NCBI GenBank assembly: GCA_030737835.1 | Contig: CM060852.1 | Span: forward strand, 21,933,868 to 21,997,867 | Origin: Acorus gramineus | Lineage: Eukaryota > Streptophyta > Magnoliopsida > Acorales > Acoraceae | Length of the DNA: 64,000 nt | Direction: 5' to 3' | Shown: piece after piece, positions 24,148 through 36,135 of the stretch | How the letters are laid out: every line of letters begins with the position of its first letter | Position numbering within the stretch: the first letter of the stretch is position 1 | Position numbers and translations under genes: made by a program | Notes under the pieces: generated by a model | The model's input: only the letters and a program-made list of their open reading frames with translations | The model's database searches: none | What the model was told of the DNA's origin: nothing

Positions 24148-26644
24148 TGTCACTTTTAACCTTCTGGGCACCTTTGGAACATTTCTGATAGTTTTTCAAC
24201 TTTTTCTTTTTTCGATCGGAACCGCTAAAATTCTGGACTTTTAGCTATCTTCATGAGCTTGAGAACTTCGATTGAAAATCTAACTGCACATTATGTGTCC
24301 TGGTGCCATTTCAAACCACTCACGAAAATTTCATCAAATTCCGGTAACGTTTCAGAATTTGGCAGTTCCGAATCGTATCCGGGTTTTGACCGAGTGGGAA
24401 TGTCAAAGGGGGATTTGACCAAGTCAAGGAAGACTTTGACCAAGTCAAGTTTGACCATTAACTTGGTCAAACTCTTTTGTTTTGTTGTGTGGTTGGGCTG
24501 ACTCAAAGTCAATCCCCACCAAAAACCCTAAGTGTGTGAGTGTGTGAGTGTGTGTGTGTGTGTGTGTGCCCTAAAGTGGGCGTCCACCATTTCTTCTCTT
24601 CTCTTCTTTTCTTCATCTCTCTCACACATAAAATCCATCTCTCCCTCTTGTTGTTTGCCTCCATTAGAGGTAGTAGAAAGAAAAGAAAAAGGAAACCCTA
24701 TTAAGGGAAAAAGTGAGGTAAGGTTGTGATCTACCTCTCCATTGTCTTTGTTTGGTTTTCCCCTTTGTTGACCTCCCTCTCATGGCTTCTCCTCCCCCCT
24801 GTTTCAGCCATTTTTAGGGTCGAGGTGGTGGTGGTCTTGGTGGCGGCGATTTGGTGCGCGAAGGGCACCCGAGCTTCCTCCCTTTTTCTTCCTCTCTTTG
24901 GGTAAGTCTTCCTCCTCCCTTAGCTTGCTTAGATGCTTGTTTAGGGTGTGTAATTGGGTATGCATGCTATGCATGGGTGTTAGGGGGTGTGGGTGGGCTG
25001 AGGAGGGGGTGGAAGGGGCTTGGGCGCAGACGGGCGCGCGCGCGTACTCGCAGACGCGCGGGCGTGCGCCCGGAGTGCTGCGCAGGCGCGCAGTGCTCGC
25101 GGGTACACGCTGGCTGGGCGTGCGGTGCGCGCGGGCGCGCGTCTGGGCCAGCGGGCAGGGGCATAGGGGCGCGTGCGGGCGTGCGCGTTCGTGCGTGCGC
25201 GTGCAGAGGGCCATGCGTATGGCTGCCCGAGGGTTCAGGAGGGTGTCGGGGCACTCGGACTCGCGTGCGTATGCGCCTGCTCGCATGCATGCGGGTCTGT
25301 ATGCATGCTTGTCTGAGTGTTGGGTATTTCTAGTAAATTTCTTATGTATTTGTGTAGTTTACTCACCATATCGAATGCCCATATCTTGCAGATCTTGATG
25401 GACGGTCACGCAACGACCCGAGTTTCGGTGAGTGGGACAATCCGACCCAGTAGAGAGACGTTCGATGCACGTAGGCGTGCATTGCCCTCCCCTGGGGCAC
25501 CATAATTGTGTATTAACTTGTAATAAATGTATACTATGCATGCATGATTAATGTAATGTATCCATGCCACCTTACACTTGTATGCTAGGGATATGCACCC
25601 ATATATCATGTATACAGAGGCCTATGCATGCCCAAACACCAAGCCCCGAGCTATGCATGTTCCCATCTAGTATAATCTAATTAAATAAAAATGAGAGCAT
25701 ATAGTTACAAGCATGCCTTAGAGAATATGATAACCTTGTTGTTATAATATATGTTTCCTTGCATCTTAGTTATGCGCCGTGGAGGAATTTTTGAGAATTC
25801 ATGACATTATTAGCGTTACAAATCGGTGTCGACAGATCCAAGAGGATCGTATCCGTGTGAGTAGGCTGTCTTCTCCTTTTGGTTGGATCCGATGTAGGGA
25901 CTCCCCGGCGTTGGCTGACCTGACAGAGGGCTCCTGTCCGTAGGTACCTCCGATGCGTCGGACAGTACTGATAGTGGGAGTATACCAGGTGGAGGCTACG
26001 GAGTGTGGGAGAGGCTACCGGGTGGACTAGGGGCGGAGAGCGGTCTAGTATGCCCCAAGAGGCCCATGTCACCCTCAGTAAAGGATGAGGGTGAGGGGGG
26101 AGGTGGGTTGGCGATGAAACGACCCACTAGAATGTGTAGTTGCTCCCATTTTAGGGACTATAAATTATTTAAGGTTAATGTGAATTGTGATGCATGGGTT
26201 GTGCTATTCACTGAGCGTGTGGCTCACCCCTCGCATATATTTTTCTTCGGTTATATCTGAGTCGAATCTGAAGGAGGAGCTGCCCGAGGCACATCAGCAG
26301 TAGCGGAGCAGTATCACGTTATACGAGTGAGAGGCCATCAGCATTCCCTTTTTTTTGGATTGTATGTATTGTTTATCCGTGCTTGGGCACACGTTTGTAT
26401 TTTGATGTCGTCGTGTATATTAGCTCTCACAGGACAGTTGATTATGTATCAGGTCTGTAATATGTCTTTGAATTACAGACTCAATCGTTTAAGCTTCCGC
26501 TATTTGTATATATTATGTCAGCTACCTTATTGTTTGTGTTGTCATTTTCGATGTTGTTTAGAGTATTTTATTGATCTCCTGTATAGACTGCTAATATTAT
26601 ATATATTTGCCACGTATCGGGGACGGCCGCCCTGGGGCGTGACA
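24148..26644 (+). mobile_element. Solo gypsy-type LTR inside a kinase intron
   Basis: It starts TGTCACTTTTAACC and ends GGGGCGTGACA, lying within the intron between exons 26781-26657 and 24052-24008. It is collinear with the composite LTR at 3028-6748: GC-rich block (25020-25320), 'tactcaccatatcgaatgccc', 'ttatgcgccgtggaggaatt', 'cactgagcgtgtggctcacccc' and the same terminus. No internal region is present. A clean target duplication is not seen, so the left end is uncertain by some tens of bases. Confidence 0.7.
24538..24568. repeat. (TG)n microsatellite
   Basis: A tract of 'gtgtgagtgtgtgtgtg' form within the LTR. Confidence 0.9.
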
Positions 26645-26855
26645 AATAATATGCACCAGCAAGGTGTCCCAACAAATGTATTTCTCATGCATTGCCTATC
26701 ACCAGAATAAAAAAGATAGGCAGAGACGCCGAAGTCCCCAAGCTTAATTGCATCATGACTGTCAACAAGGATATTACCTGCCTGCAAGAATTACTTGATA
26801 AAATTAGTGATAAAATAGCAGGAAAAGGACTGCAGCGTGTAATGAGCTACATACA

Positions 26856-27479
26856 TCAATGTTTACAATATCGATATTTTCGATATATCGAAATACCCCC
26901 AAAAAGATATATCTATCGATATATCGATTTATCAATTGATATATCGATTTTGTTATTTTTTATTTATTTTTTTGCCAAAAAATGAGGAAAATGAAATAAT
27001 AACATATAAAATAAGAAAAAAATGTGAAAATAAAAGAAAAATGAAGAACAATAATGTCAAATAAATTTTTGGGGCATTTAGGAGGGTTTTGGGAGAATTT
27101 GTTTGTTAAATGTAAGTAGTAGAAAGTGTGTAGAAGAGATTGAGTAATACAGAAGAAGATTGTTATTGTTGTGATGAAAATGAAGGTTTGAAGAGTTATT
27201 TATAGCATAGGGAAAGTGAAGGGTTAAAATTAAAAACAAAAAAAAATGGGGAGAGGGTTTTTAAAAAAGAATTTTTTTTTTTATATGTAGGTTTATAGAT
27301 ATATCATCAATATATCGAAAATATATCAAATTTTTTTTATATATCGACGATATATTGAAAATTTATTGATGACGACAACATGACATCATCACAGAATTGT
27401 GATAAATCTCGCGAAGCGATTCGATTTTAGCGTTTCACTCGCCAAAATCGAATATATCGATCGATATTTTAAACAGAGG
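26856..27479. mobile_element. MITE with AATATCGAT-rich inverted ends
   Basis: The left end 'tcaatgtttacaatatcga' and the right end (reverse complement 'cctctgtttaaaatatcga') form an imperfect inverted repeat. The direct repeat CATACA lies on both sides (26850-26855 and 27480-27485). The ends are full of overlapping ATATCGATAT palindromes, the middle is AT-rich, and there is no coding capacity. It sits in the kinase intron between HRDVK and AGNIL exons. The superfamily is unclear. Confidence 0.62.
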
Positions 27480-28534
27480 CATACAGTGATTTAGAAGTAT
27501 CTGGACTAAAAAAATACTTCCATCAAATGATATAATTCAGATGCTACCAAAATAAATTCATCATTTTCGAAAAGTAAAATGCATAGTAAACCAACCCAAG
27601 ACAAAATAGACTATAATCCTATATTAATTTGAAGGGGCATTCGAAATTTCATATCAAATCAACTACTGCAACTCAAACTCTACTGCAGCAAGTTCTTAAA
27701 TTCACCAGATATATTCAACAGAATTTGTACCTTTCAATTTTGTAGAGGGGAATGGAAAGTGTAATTAAACGGAACATCTGGTGGAAATGTATCTAAAATC
27801 AATATTTCCAAAATAAAATGGAAGATAACATAAAAAAAACAGAGAAAAGAAATCCTTCTCCTATCAATTGTGATCAGCTGTGGAGCACATCTGAAAATAA
27901 ATTACCATAGGAATAGACATATCATTGATTATAAACTTGATATTAATCTAGAGGACTCTAGAATTTAGAATACCACACAAGACATATGCAGTTACACTCA
28001 TTGATTTCCATAACTCATAATATCAAACCTCACAAGCAAGCAGAGTTTCTTATTTTATTGTAATGCATATGGTGTGGTAATTGCATTGGTGGTATAACTT
28101 CCTAGTAAGTTTGTTTGGACTATGTAGGCCCCGGTCTAGACAACTCCCATGCGTTTAAAGAACTGTTTCTCCAATGTATCTATTATTCTTAAGCATACTC
28201 CAAAACATACAGAAAGAACTTACAAACTCATAATCAGGAAGAACAAAAATTAAAATGCACAAGTGATAAAATTATAGACCTTCACGTCCCGATGAAAAAA
28301 TCCTTGGCTGTGTAGATAACTGATCCCCTTTAACACTTCACGGAGTATAGTGGCGATCGCCGCCTCCTCCTCAAAATCATTTGGATGGGCATGCTTCATG
28401 ATATGAAGACACGATCCACCTGCCAAGTAAGGCATGACTACCCAAAGATTGTGATCATTTGCAAAGGTACAATGAGCCTTGAGAAGATTTGGATGATCCA
28501 CCAGGATCATGGTCTGAGCCTCACGAGATATATT

Positions 28535-29760
28535 ACCGTGGGGAAGACATGATTGAAATTAGAAAACACTTCACGTTATACTAAAGAAACAACTATCAAA
28601 AACAGAGAATATTCAACTAATGTGACAGCATATCAACTGTACATCAAATACTTGCTGTTAATGTGCTTATTTTACAAAAATTTATCCCTAACACTAATTA
28701 GTACATAATTCAAGTTAGAAACTTTCACTTTCAATTTTATTTATTGCTGACATGCTAGTAAAAGGCATCACTTATAGCAGGCAACACAACTAAGAAATTT
28801 ACTTCAATTACGAAAATATCCCAACATTGCTGAAGCTAAAATAAGTTAGGAGGGAGAGGTTTGATTTGACAAATGAAGCTGGAGCCTGACGGTTTCATGT
28901 CCTTATTGTTTTTTTATTTTTCAACCAGCACCATTATCATCCTTACATCATACCCCTGGATTTGTAAAGCTGGGTGAATCTGAGTGATCAAACCAAACCT
29001 CTCTACGTTCACCATTCTGAGATTATTCAACTGGTATGAGGATTAAATAACATGATCATCACTTCTGGCGAGCATGATTGCCATTGCAAGCCCCTAAACA
29101 ATGCATCCTTTTTATCAAACTCTAATGTGATATTTCATAAATTCACATAATCTGATAACATAATTTTTCATGTTATCAGTAAACATTACCTTGGAGATCA
29201 TCAAAATTTCAAAAAGCCAAAAGTAAACCCTAAAAGCATCCCCAAACATAGAAATCTTCACATGGAAACCCTAAAGTGCATTCATAATCTAGAAAAGCAT
29301 ACTTCTCACAGATGTGGTGAAAGATCAATACAGAATACTCATCAAAAATAAAACATTGGGTTACTAAAAAAACACAGAGGCACATCTCGAGTTTTGACAT
29401 TCGTCAATCCAAATATATTAATTCTCAAACATCCTATAAAGTACAAAAAGAAAGAAAGAAAACTTAATTTGCAGTAAGAATCAGCTCACGAATACATAGA
29501 GTCACGACTTCATTTTTTTTTTTTTTTTGGAAAAAGCGGTAGGCATTCATCTTCTATTGAAATAGAGTTACGACTTCATTATCCCAAAAGGGGGAAAATA
29601 CATTAAAACGATAACAAAAGCCCCTAGAAACCTCGGATGAAAGTGAGCAAAATAAACAATAAATCAATTATAAGAGATGCAGATCTAATGAACCCTAACA
29701 TTCCAGATTAAACAAAAAAAGATAGATCGATTAAACAAAAAAAACACAGATGCACACACC
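28535..29760. other. CACTA interior, no gene recognised
   Basis: AT-rich sequence upstream of the kinase exons. I looked for the missing kinase N-terminal exon (glycine loop, VAIK lysine) and did not find it. Confidence 0.45.
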
Positions 29761-29854
29761 GATTTGGAGATGCAGAGCTCCTTGGCTCGTTTGATGACCC
29801 TGGACACGATCTTCTTCACATCCACCTCCACAAACGGCAACACATCGGTCACCC
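29761..29854 (-). other. Possible exon of an unrecognised protein inside the CACTA element
   Basis: A 94-base open stretch has an AG acceptor on its 5' side and a GT donor on its 3' side. It encodes 'GVTDVLPFVEVDVKKIVSR' continuing to 'KELCISKS'. Codon content is unlike the AT-rich surroundings. It lies upstream of the captured kinase, in the same orientation. I do not recognise the protein; it could be a first kinase-gene exon, a second captured gene, or chance. Confidence 0.35.
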
Positions 29855-29909
29855 CTTCAAAAACCAAACCAAAGAATCAAAGAAAGAGAGAGACCCAAAT
29901 CAAAGAATC

Positions 29910-29936
29910 AGAGAGAGAGAGAGAGAGAGAGAGAGG
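29910..29936. repeat. (GA)n microsatellite
   Basis: About 13 GA units. Confidence 0.9.
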
Positions 29937-29989
29937 CATCAGCGAGGTCAATGACGGAAGTGGACGACAACGAGGTTGAAGGGAGGCTT

Positions 29990-31450
29990 GTTTGGAGAGA
30001 GTGAAAACGAGGGAGAGAGAAACCCTTTGTTTTGGAGAGAAACCCTAGATTGTTTTGGTGGCATGTTTTGTATTTTCAGAGAGAGTAAATGAGGGAAACC
30101 CAAATTTTGGTATGTTTGGATATTTGGTTGTTATTATGGCATATTTGTTTGGAGAATAAGGGAAGGAATAACTTGGTATAACATAGAATAAAGGGTTTAA
30201 AACTGTTTGAATAGTTGATATAGAATCTATATGTCAGAATAAAGTAGTATATAAATTCCAGTCAACCCATAAAATTAAGTTATTATATATTATTCAACCA
30301 AAAAAAATTGGTTGGTACACTATCAAATTAACTGTCACCACCTACTATAAATCAACTGTCAAACAAATATCATCGTTTTTTCACCTTTTATAAATCATTA
30401 TCTACACCTTATTCACATTTTATCCAAACAACAAAAATTTTATTATTATGTTTTTTAACGAGAATAATTCAAAACACAATGAAACACAAAATCATTTTAT
30501 CTTTATTTATACTAAAAAAAAGTCATAAACCTCAAAATAACTTAATTTGATCTCTATCCAAACGAGGGAAGTACTGTTTATTTGGTTTAGGCTTGCTAGA
30601 AATTTGGGCTGCATATTGTTTGTGTTCGCTCCTAATATCTACGCTAAAATATGTATAAGCTTTTTTTTGCTAAAGAATACAACAATTCGGAGTATTGTAA
30701 TATTATGGGTGTTTGCTCCTCTGGATTTTCTCATTTTATCTATATAAAAACTAATAAATTAGTCTTGTTATATGAATAATCATTTTATCTTTGACTGTAA
30801 TTTAATATAACATGTGCATGTTTTTTTTTAAATAATAATAATTTTATAAATTTGTTTTGGGCTTTGGGTTTGACTTTTTATAAATTTGTACTAGATATTG
30901 TTTGTGTTTGCTCCTAATATATACACATCATATATAGAAGCAATAACTAAAAATCTAACTTGACACTGGACTCATTAAAGACAATAACAAGCGAATTGTA
31001 TATAATGTCAAAATGTATATACTCAAATTTGATATCAACGAACCTTAATCAATTACATAATATCCTCTGGAAAGGAATTCATCAAACACATGCACGATAC
31101 AAATTATAATGCATGCCATTTCCGAATATCTAATTATAATAAACACAATTAATATAATAAATCATCTAATTCGATGATGGACTAGTGTGAAAAATAAAGT
31201 ATATATCTAGATTGAATATACTAATTTTTATCTTTATCCATTTTTTCTATTTATAAATATCTAAATAAGGAAAAATATATATGAAAAAGGGACCTCGATC
31301 GCTCTTTGTCCAGTATAACAAATAATGTTTAAATTTTGTTATTAATGTTGGAAACTAAATTATAGAAAGAATTTATAGTTAAAAGGATCTCAGTCTGATA
31401 GTGATGCAGTGTAGATCATATTTTGATTTCACAACAAATAAAATCTTCTG
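29990..31450. other. CACTA right interior, no gene
   Basis: AT-rich DNA with short poly-A and poly-T runs. No coding sequence is supported. Confidence 0.5.
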
Positions 31451-31881
31451 AAAATCTCTAAAGTCTTTTCTACGAAATTCAAATTCGCAGCTCAAAGTCA
31501 AGTATTGCGCAGCTAAACGTCAACGTTTTTGCTACGAAAATTAACTTCGCAGCTAAAAGTCATTTCTTTCGCTATGAATATCTTTGGCATAGCTAAAAGG
31601 CACATCTATTGTTACGAAATATCATTTCGCAGCTAAAAGATATATCTATTGCTACGAAATAAAATTATGTAGGTAAAACGTAAGACCTTTTGAGAAAAGA
31701 TATACCTTTTGCAACAAAATTAATTTTCGTAGACAAAGGTAAAACTATTTGCTACGAATTTATTTTTAGCAAGTAAGAGGCTCATTTAGTTACGAAAGTT
31801 AATTTCGTAGCTAAACGTTCGTAGCTAATAATGAAATTTATTGTAGTGGTCGAAGGAGTAGTCGACCCGTTGGAGATGCTC

Positions 31882-32278
31882 TTAGTCCCTATCCTCCACA
31901 ACTCTCATAGCACATTTAAGTGATATTAATTTATATTAAATACATAGAATTAAATTTTATATCATCTGGTCTATTCATTTAAATTTATATTTATGTCATG
32001 TAACCTAATGAAAGATATAGCAGCTTATTAGCTTGTTCTTTCAAATGTGATCTAACCCGAGTTGGTGAATTTTTGTCCCCTTCATATATAAAGTAAGTAC
32101 ATAGATAACGTTGGGTGCTGAAGACAGAACAAAAATGTGGTGTGTTTGTTTAATTAGAAGATTGGGAAAGATAAAAAAGGTTGAGCAATAAAAATAGGTT
32201 AATTTTTAAGGGGTATTTTTAACTTTTTATGTTAGGTACACCATGGAAACTATTTTTTCTAACCATACCGCATGGAAG
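31882..32278. other. Spacer between Harbinger end and LINE, no gene
   Basis: AT-rich flank beginning with the TTA that follows the Harbinger terminus. Nothing recognisable is seen. Confidence 0.5.
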
Positions 32279-35115
32279 TTTTTTTTTTTTTTTTTATTGG
32301 TAATCGATTTTTGTATTTCTATGAAGAGAGAAACAAAGTTTACAAAGAGTATGAAAAAGCACAAAAATAAGGATAACAAAAGAAATTTTAGTGATAACGA
32401 AAGAGGGAAAGTCGAAGTCAGGTCAACCTGCATCCCTTCACTATCATTAAACATCTCCTGAAGTCCTTAACTGAATCAAATCAAAACAAGAAGGTCTGCC
32501 ATTAGTGAACCCATGGGGATCGAAACAAGAAATCTGCCTTTAGTGGACTCAGGGGGAGAATAAGGGTGTCATCCTTTCTTGCGAATATAGGGAACACCAG
32601 ACTTGTCCTGCAAAACAGCTGCTCTAAGATCAGCCCAAATGTTGGAAGGATAGAGGACTGTTTCTCCTCTGGCAGATTGGAATGAAGCAATCAGGTCGGT
32701 AGGAGAATTCCCTTCACGCGGGATGTGTGATGCCTTCCATTCCTTTAAGCTAAGAAGACCATGTTGAATAGAACGAAGAGATCGGATTGCAGTCCAAGGA
32801 TGTGAACCCTTCCCTTTAACCCAAGCTATTGCGGAGGTGGAATCCGATTCGATCCACAAATTTTGGACCCCTGATTTGATGGCAAGCCATATTCCCACCT
32901 CGATCTCCTTGAGCTCTAAAAGATTAATAGATGGAAGATCATGTCTACCCGCTATACCACAAATAAATTCAGATTGGGCATTTCGAAGAAGTGCTCCATA
33001 GCCCCCCCTATCATCAGCCAATGACCCGTCAGAGTTTAGTGTTGTCCATCCACAAGGAGGAGGCAACCAAAGAACTTTTGTGTGGGATTGTTGGGGTTCC
33101 AAAACAGAGAAGCCAAAGAAGGAAGACATCTGTAGAACTTCTGGAGTTGTTTGAGACTTGAAAGTAATGGGGGAGAACCTGATCCGCATAGAAGCTTTGA
33201 TCCTTTGAAGTACTAGCTTCTTGTGGCAACTTAGATTCCTGGAAGCATGGGCATTTCGTTCAAGCCAGATATGCCATATAGTGGTGATGAGAGATATCTG
33301 TAGAATGGATTTCCAGATGGGGGAGGGTGCTGCCGTGTCCAACCAGCGAACTAGACTTGAGAACAGTCTAGGAAGAGGTGTGTGGATGTTCATAGCTTTG
33401 AGGAGGGAGCACAAAATAAATCTAGAATAAGAACATTTTAGAAAAAGATGGTCTACATCCTCATTACCGGCTTGACAAAGAAGACATGAGGACTCACGAA
33501 GAAGCCCTTTTCGCAGTAGGTGAGCTTTGGTAGGAAGTTTATCATGGAAAACTTGCCAGGCGCATACTGAATGTCGCGGAGTTTGATGGGGGAACCATAG
33601 CCATGGAGTCCATTTGAGCGGGGTCAAAAAGGAACAGATTGATTGCCATGCAGCGGATAGATTGAGTTTTCTATATTTGCATGGAGACCAGATAATCACA
33701 TCATCCGCCAAGCCCCCGATATCTAAAAGTTCAATTTCAGACCAGATGTATGTTATTTAGCGAGGAGGGCGAGCGGTCAGGTTTCTTCCATTTTCCTTTG
33801 TGAATTAAGCGATCCAAAGTAGCGGATTGAGGAGGACCCCAAATGTAGGATGAACGGCCTAAGAAATGCTTCAATCCTTTCCCATTGAGCCATGGGTCAG
33901 ACCATATATTAATTGTTTTGCCTCAAAGATGATATATCTAACTTTTGGTGCAATCCATTGTGTTGACTTCAATATTGAATTCCAGGAACTTGTGCTGTCC
34001 AAAGGAAAATGGACAGTCCAGATATTTCTGCCCTTCAAGTAACGAGTAAATATTCACTTGGACCATAAGGAGGAGTGATTGTTTAAGATGTCCCAGAATC
34101 GTACACCTGCTGCTCCCATATTCCAGTCCTTGATGGATTTAGTGCCAAGTCCTCCTTCCAGGCGAGGCTTGCAAACGGTAGACCAAGCTATATGGTGGAT
34201 CCTCCTTTTCAGTAGAATGACATTCCCAAAGAAAAGTCCTAAGAACCAATTCAATATCTCGTTGAACCCTTCAAGGATAATTGAATGAGGAAGACCAAAA
34301 CACATGAAAAGAAGAGAGCATAGTTTTAATGAGTTTGATACGGCCTGCACTTGAGAGGGAATGACCTAATTCCCATGAATGAATTCATTTGCGGATCTTG
34401 TCAATGAGAGGAAGGCAATGAGAGTACTTAAGAGTGCCATTCAATAAGGAGAGACCAAGATACCGCACAGGCAAGGAATGTTGGGAGATATTAAGCAAGT
34501 TACATAAGACCAGAGCGGCAGGACTACAAGAGGCGAATATTTGACTTTTAGATGTATTGAGGTGCAGTCCTGAAGAAGCAGCAAAGGAATTGAATAGATC
34601 AACCAGAGCATATGCTGAGCTTGTCTTAGTGTCAGAGAAGACAAGTAAGTCATTTCAAAAAGTGGCTAACATTGAGAGCACCTTTGATGTATGGACCCAC
34701 ACTTCCATCCGCTACTAGAGAGTTGAGTTGAGCAGAAAAAGACTCCATAACCAGTGTAAAGAGTAGGGGAGATAGCGGATCACCTTGGCAAATCCCACAA
34801 GAAGAGGAGAAGAAGCCATTAGGAGAACCATTGACTAGGACAGAGTATTTGGGAGAGGAGACACACTCCATGCATAGAGAAATCCAGTGCTCACTAAAGT
34901 TACACCTCCGAAGGACTTGTTCAAGATAAGACCAGTTCACACTATCAAATGCTTTTTTGAGATCGACCTTTATGCAAGCCTTTGATTTACCATGATTGAG
35001 GTACTTGATCAGTTCATGGGCAAGAAGAATACTGTGATCGATGCTTTGGCCCTTGATGAAAGCAGACTGATGTTGACTAACAGGCTTCGGAAGAAGGGGT
35101 TGTTGTCGAGACTCC
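32279..35115 (-). mobile_element. L1-type LINE, 5'-truncated, minus strand
   Basis: On the minus strand the sequence begins inside the reverse transcriptase ('QPLLPKPVSQHQSAFIKGQS', 'KACIKVDLKKAFDSVNWSYL', 'CGICQGDPLSPLLFTLVMES'). It continues through the thumb region and a zinc-binding zf-RVT segment ('HSVCAWQVFHDKLPTKAHLL', 'CLLCQAGNEDVDHLFLKCSY'), and ends with an RNase H domain ('LNSDGSLADDRGGYGALLRN', 'LWIESDSTSAIAWVKG') and a stop near 32569. A 3' untranslated region and a 17-base poly(A) (32295-32279) follow. The endonuclease and ORF1 are absent, as is usual for aborted LINE insertion. The RT is split across frames by several shifts (around 34650, 34440 and 34050), so it is inactive. 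A plant L1 lineage with RNase H. Confidence 0.88.
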
Positions 35116-35256
35116 AACTGATGTTCACTAAGAAGTTAACCGTGTGGTATGTTTGTGGAGGACCTTGTGCAAGTCCTTCAGGATGATTACAATGGAAAAA
35201 TATACAGTTAGCGTCTTGGAGATTGACCTGTGATTGCCTTGTTTTTGTTCTTCCTA
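35116..35256 (+). mobile_element. 3' tail of a second LINE, part before the MULE insertion
   Basis: This noncoding stretch, joined across the MULE with 41636-41768, ends in 'atgaaagatcatttacttgtt' and poly(A), the form of plant LINE 3' ends. It is therefore a short plus-strand LINE remnant lying head to head with the minus-strand LINE. Assignment rests only on the tail. Confidence 0.4.
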
Positions 35257-36135
35257 GGAAATTTTTTAAAATTAATCTTAATTTAATAATTATTTCTAAA
35301 AATGACCCTCTCCAATAATTATTTACAAAAATAACCGTCAACATTATTTGAACTAATTTTACAATGACACTTCAACATCACCCCGCCATTCGAATATTTG
35401 CAAAAACTATATAATCCGTCTCCTGTGTAAAATAGTCCCGTTGAAAATATGATAAAGTTGAATGACGACTGAACCTGGAGACGGCATATATATATACCGT
35501 CTCGGAGACGGTATATATATATACCGTCTTCAGGGCACGGCATATATAAGGCCCGTCCCCGCTGTCAAGCCCTAAAACCCCCATTTTTCACCCCTTTTGT
35601 CCCTCTTTCACCCACCCACCCACTGCCAACCTCGAAAAACCATAAAAAACAACTCTGAATCCAAAGGTAAACATCAAAACCCTAAATGTTCTTGAATTTT
35701 ATTATTTATTTATCAATTGTTTTGATTTTATTGATTAAATTTGGGTTTTTTTTTTTTATCAAAACCCTAAATGTTGAATGTTGAATTTATTTATTATTGG
35801 AATGTTGATTGTATGATGTTTTGTTAAGTGAAATGTGAATTTTTTTAGGGTTTTGGTTATTTTAAAATTTTTTATTTGTCAAAGTAAACTTTTAAATCTT
35901 AAAAAAATTTGAAAAATTTAATTGTCATATATAAATTTTTTTTTTAAAATTGTATGGCCTTAGAAAATAATTCAATGGCCCCTTAGTAAACATTTTAAAA
36001 AATCAAAGGCTATTTTTAGGAAATATGCTTTGTATGTGTTGCATGAATGTTATAGTGTTTAATGTGTGTGTTAGATGGATTTTATTATTATGAATTTAGA
36101 AATATATTTACTAAGTTGAATAATTTATGGTTTAG

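Larger units (their letters stand above)
23260..28534 (-). pseudogene. STE20/SPS1-type protein kinase gene fragment captured in the CACTA element
   Basis: Seven exon pieces on the minus strand read in order with standard GT-AG borders: about 28534-28280, 26781-26657, 24052-24008, 23899-23818, 23737-23669, 23593-23423 and 23325-23260. They encode 'EAQTMILVDHPNLLKAHC', the catalytic loop 'HRDVK', 'LGDFGVSAYLF', 'NTFVGTPCW' / 'MAPEVM', and 'QARPSAERLLRHSVFKQARS'. This matches plant Ser/Thr kinases of the STE20 group over subdomains III to XI. The glycine loop and catalytic lysine exons are not found. The last exon has an in-frame TAG (23298-23296) where relatives have a Glu codon, and several normally fixed residues are changed (SFRIT for SFGIT). 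Splice sites and frame phase are otherwise kept. It is most likely a captured pseudogene, possibly still transcribed. Confidence 0.85.
21000..31848. mobile_element. CACTA (CMC/EnSpm) transposon carrying host gene segments
   Basis: The left end is CACTACAAGGAAATTC at 21000 and the right end ...TTTATTGTAGTG at 31848, an inverted CACTACAA pair. Inside each end for roughly 300 bases is the same subterminal unit, forms of 'gctacgaaattaatttcgtagc' (21020-21310 and 31460-31830), arranged as multiple copies on both strands. That is the hallmark of CACTA ends where the transposase binds. The flanks read ggt and gtc, an imperfect 3-bp duplication. No TNP2-like transposase is seen inside, so the element is non-autonomous. 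Its interior holds a broken STE20-type kinase gene, a solo LTR, a MITE and a possible further exon. Confidence 0.83.
12490..31881 (+). mobile_element. PIF/Harbinger DNA transposon, heavily interrupted host of later insertions
   Basis: The frame is a PIF/Harbinger (Pong-like) element with a transposase on the plus strand and a converging Myb/SANT-like gene on the minus strand. Its right terminus reads ...cccgttggagatgctc at 31866-31881 followed by TTA, matching the GAGCATCTCCAACGG-type terminal repeats and TTA target site usual for this superfamily. The left terminus is missing: transposase coding sequence abuts copia DNA at about 12485. Later insertions are an LTR element (13508-19149) and a CACTA element (21000-31848). 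Without these the element would be about 2.9 kb. It is dead. Confidence 0.8.
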
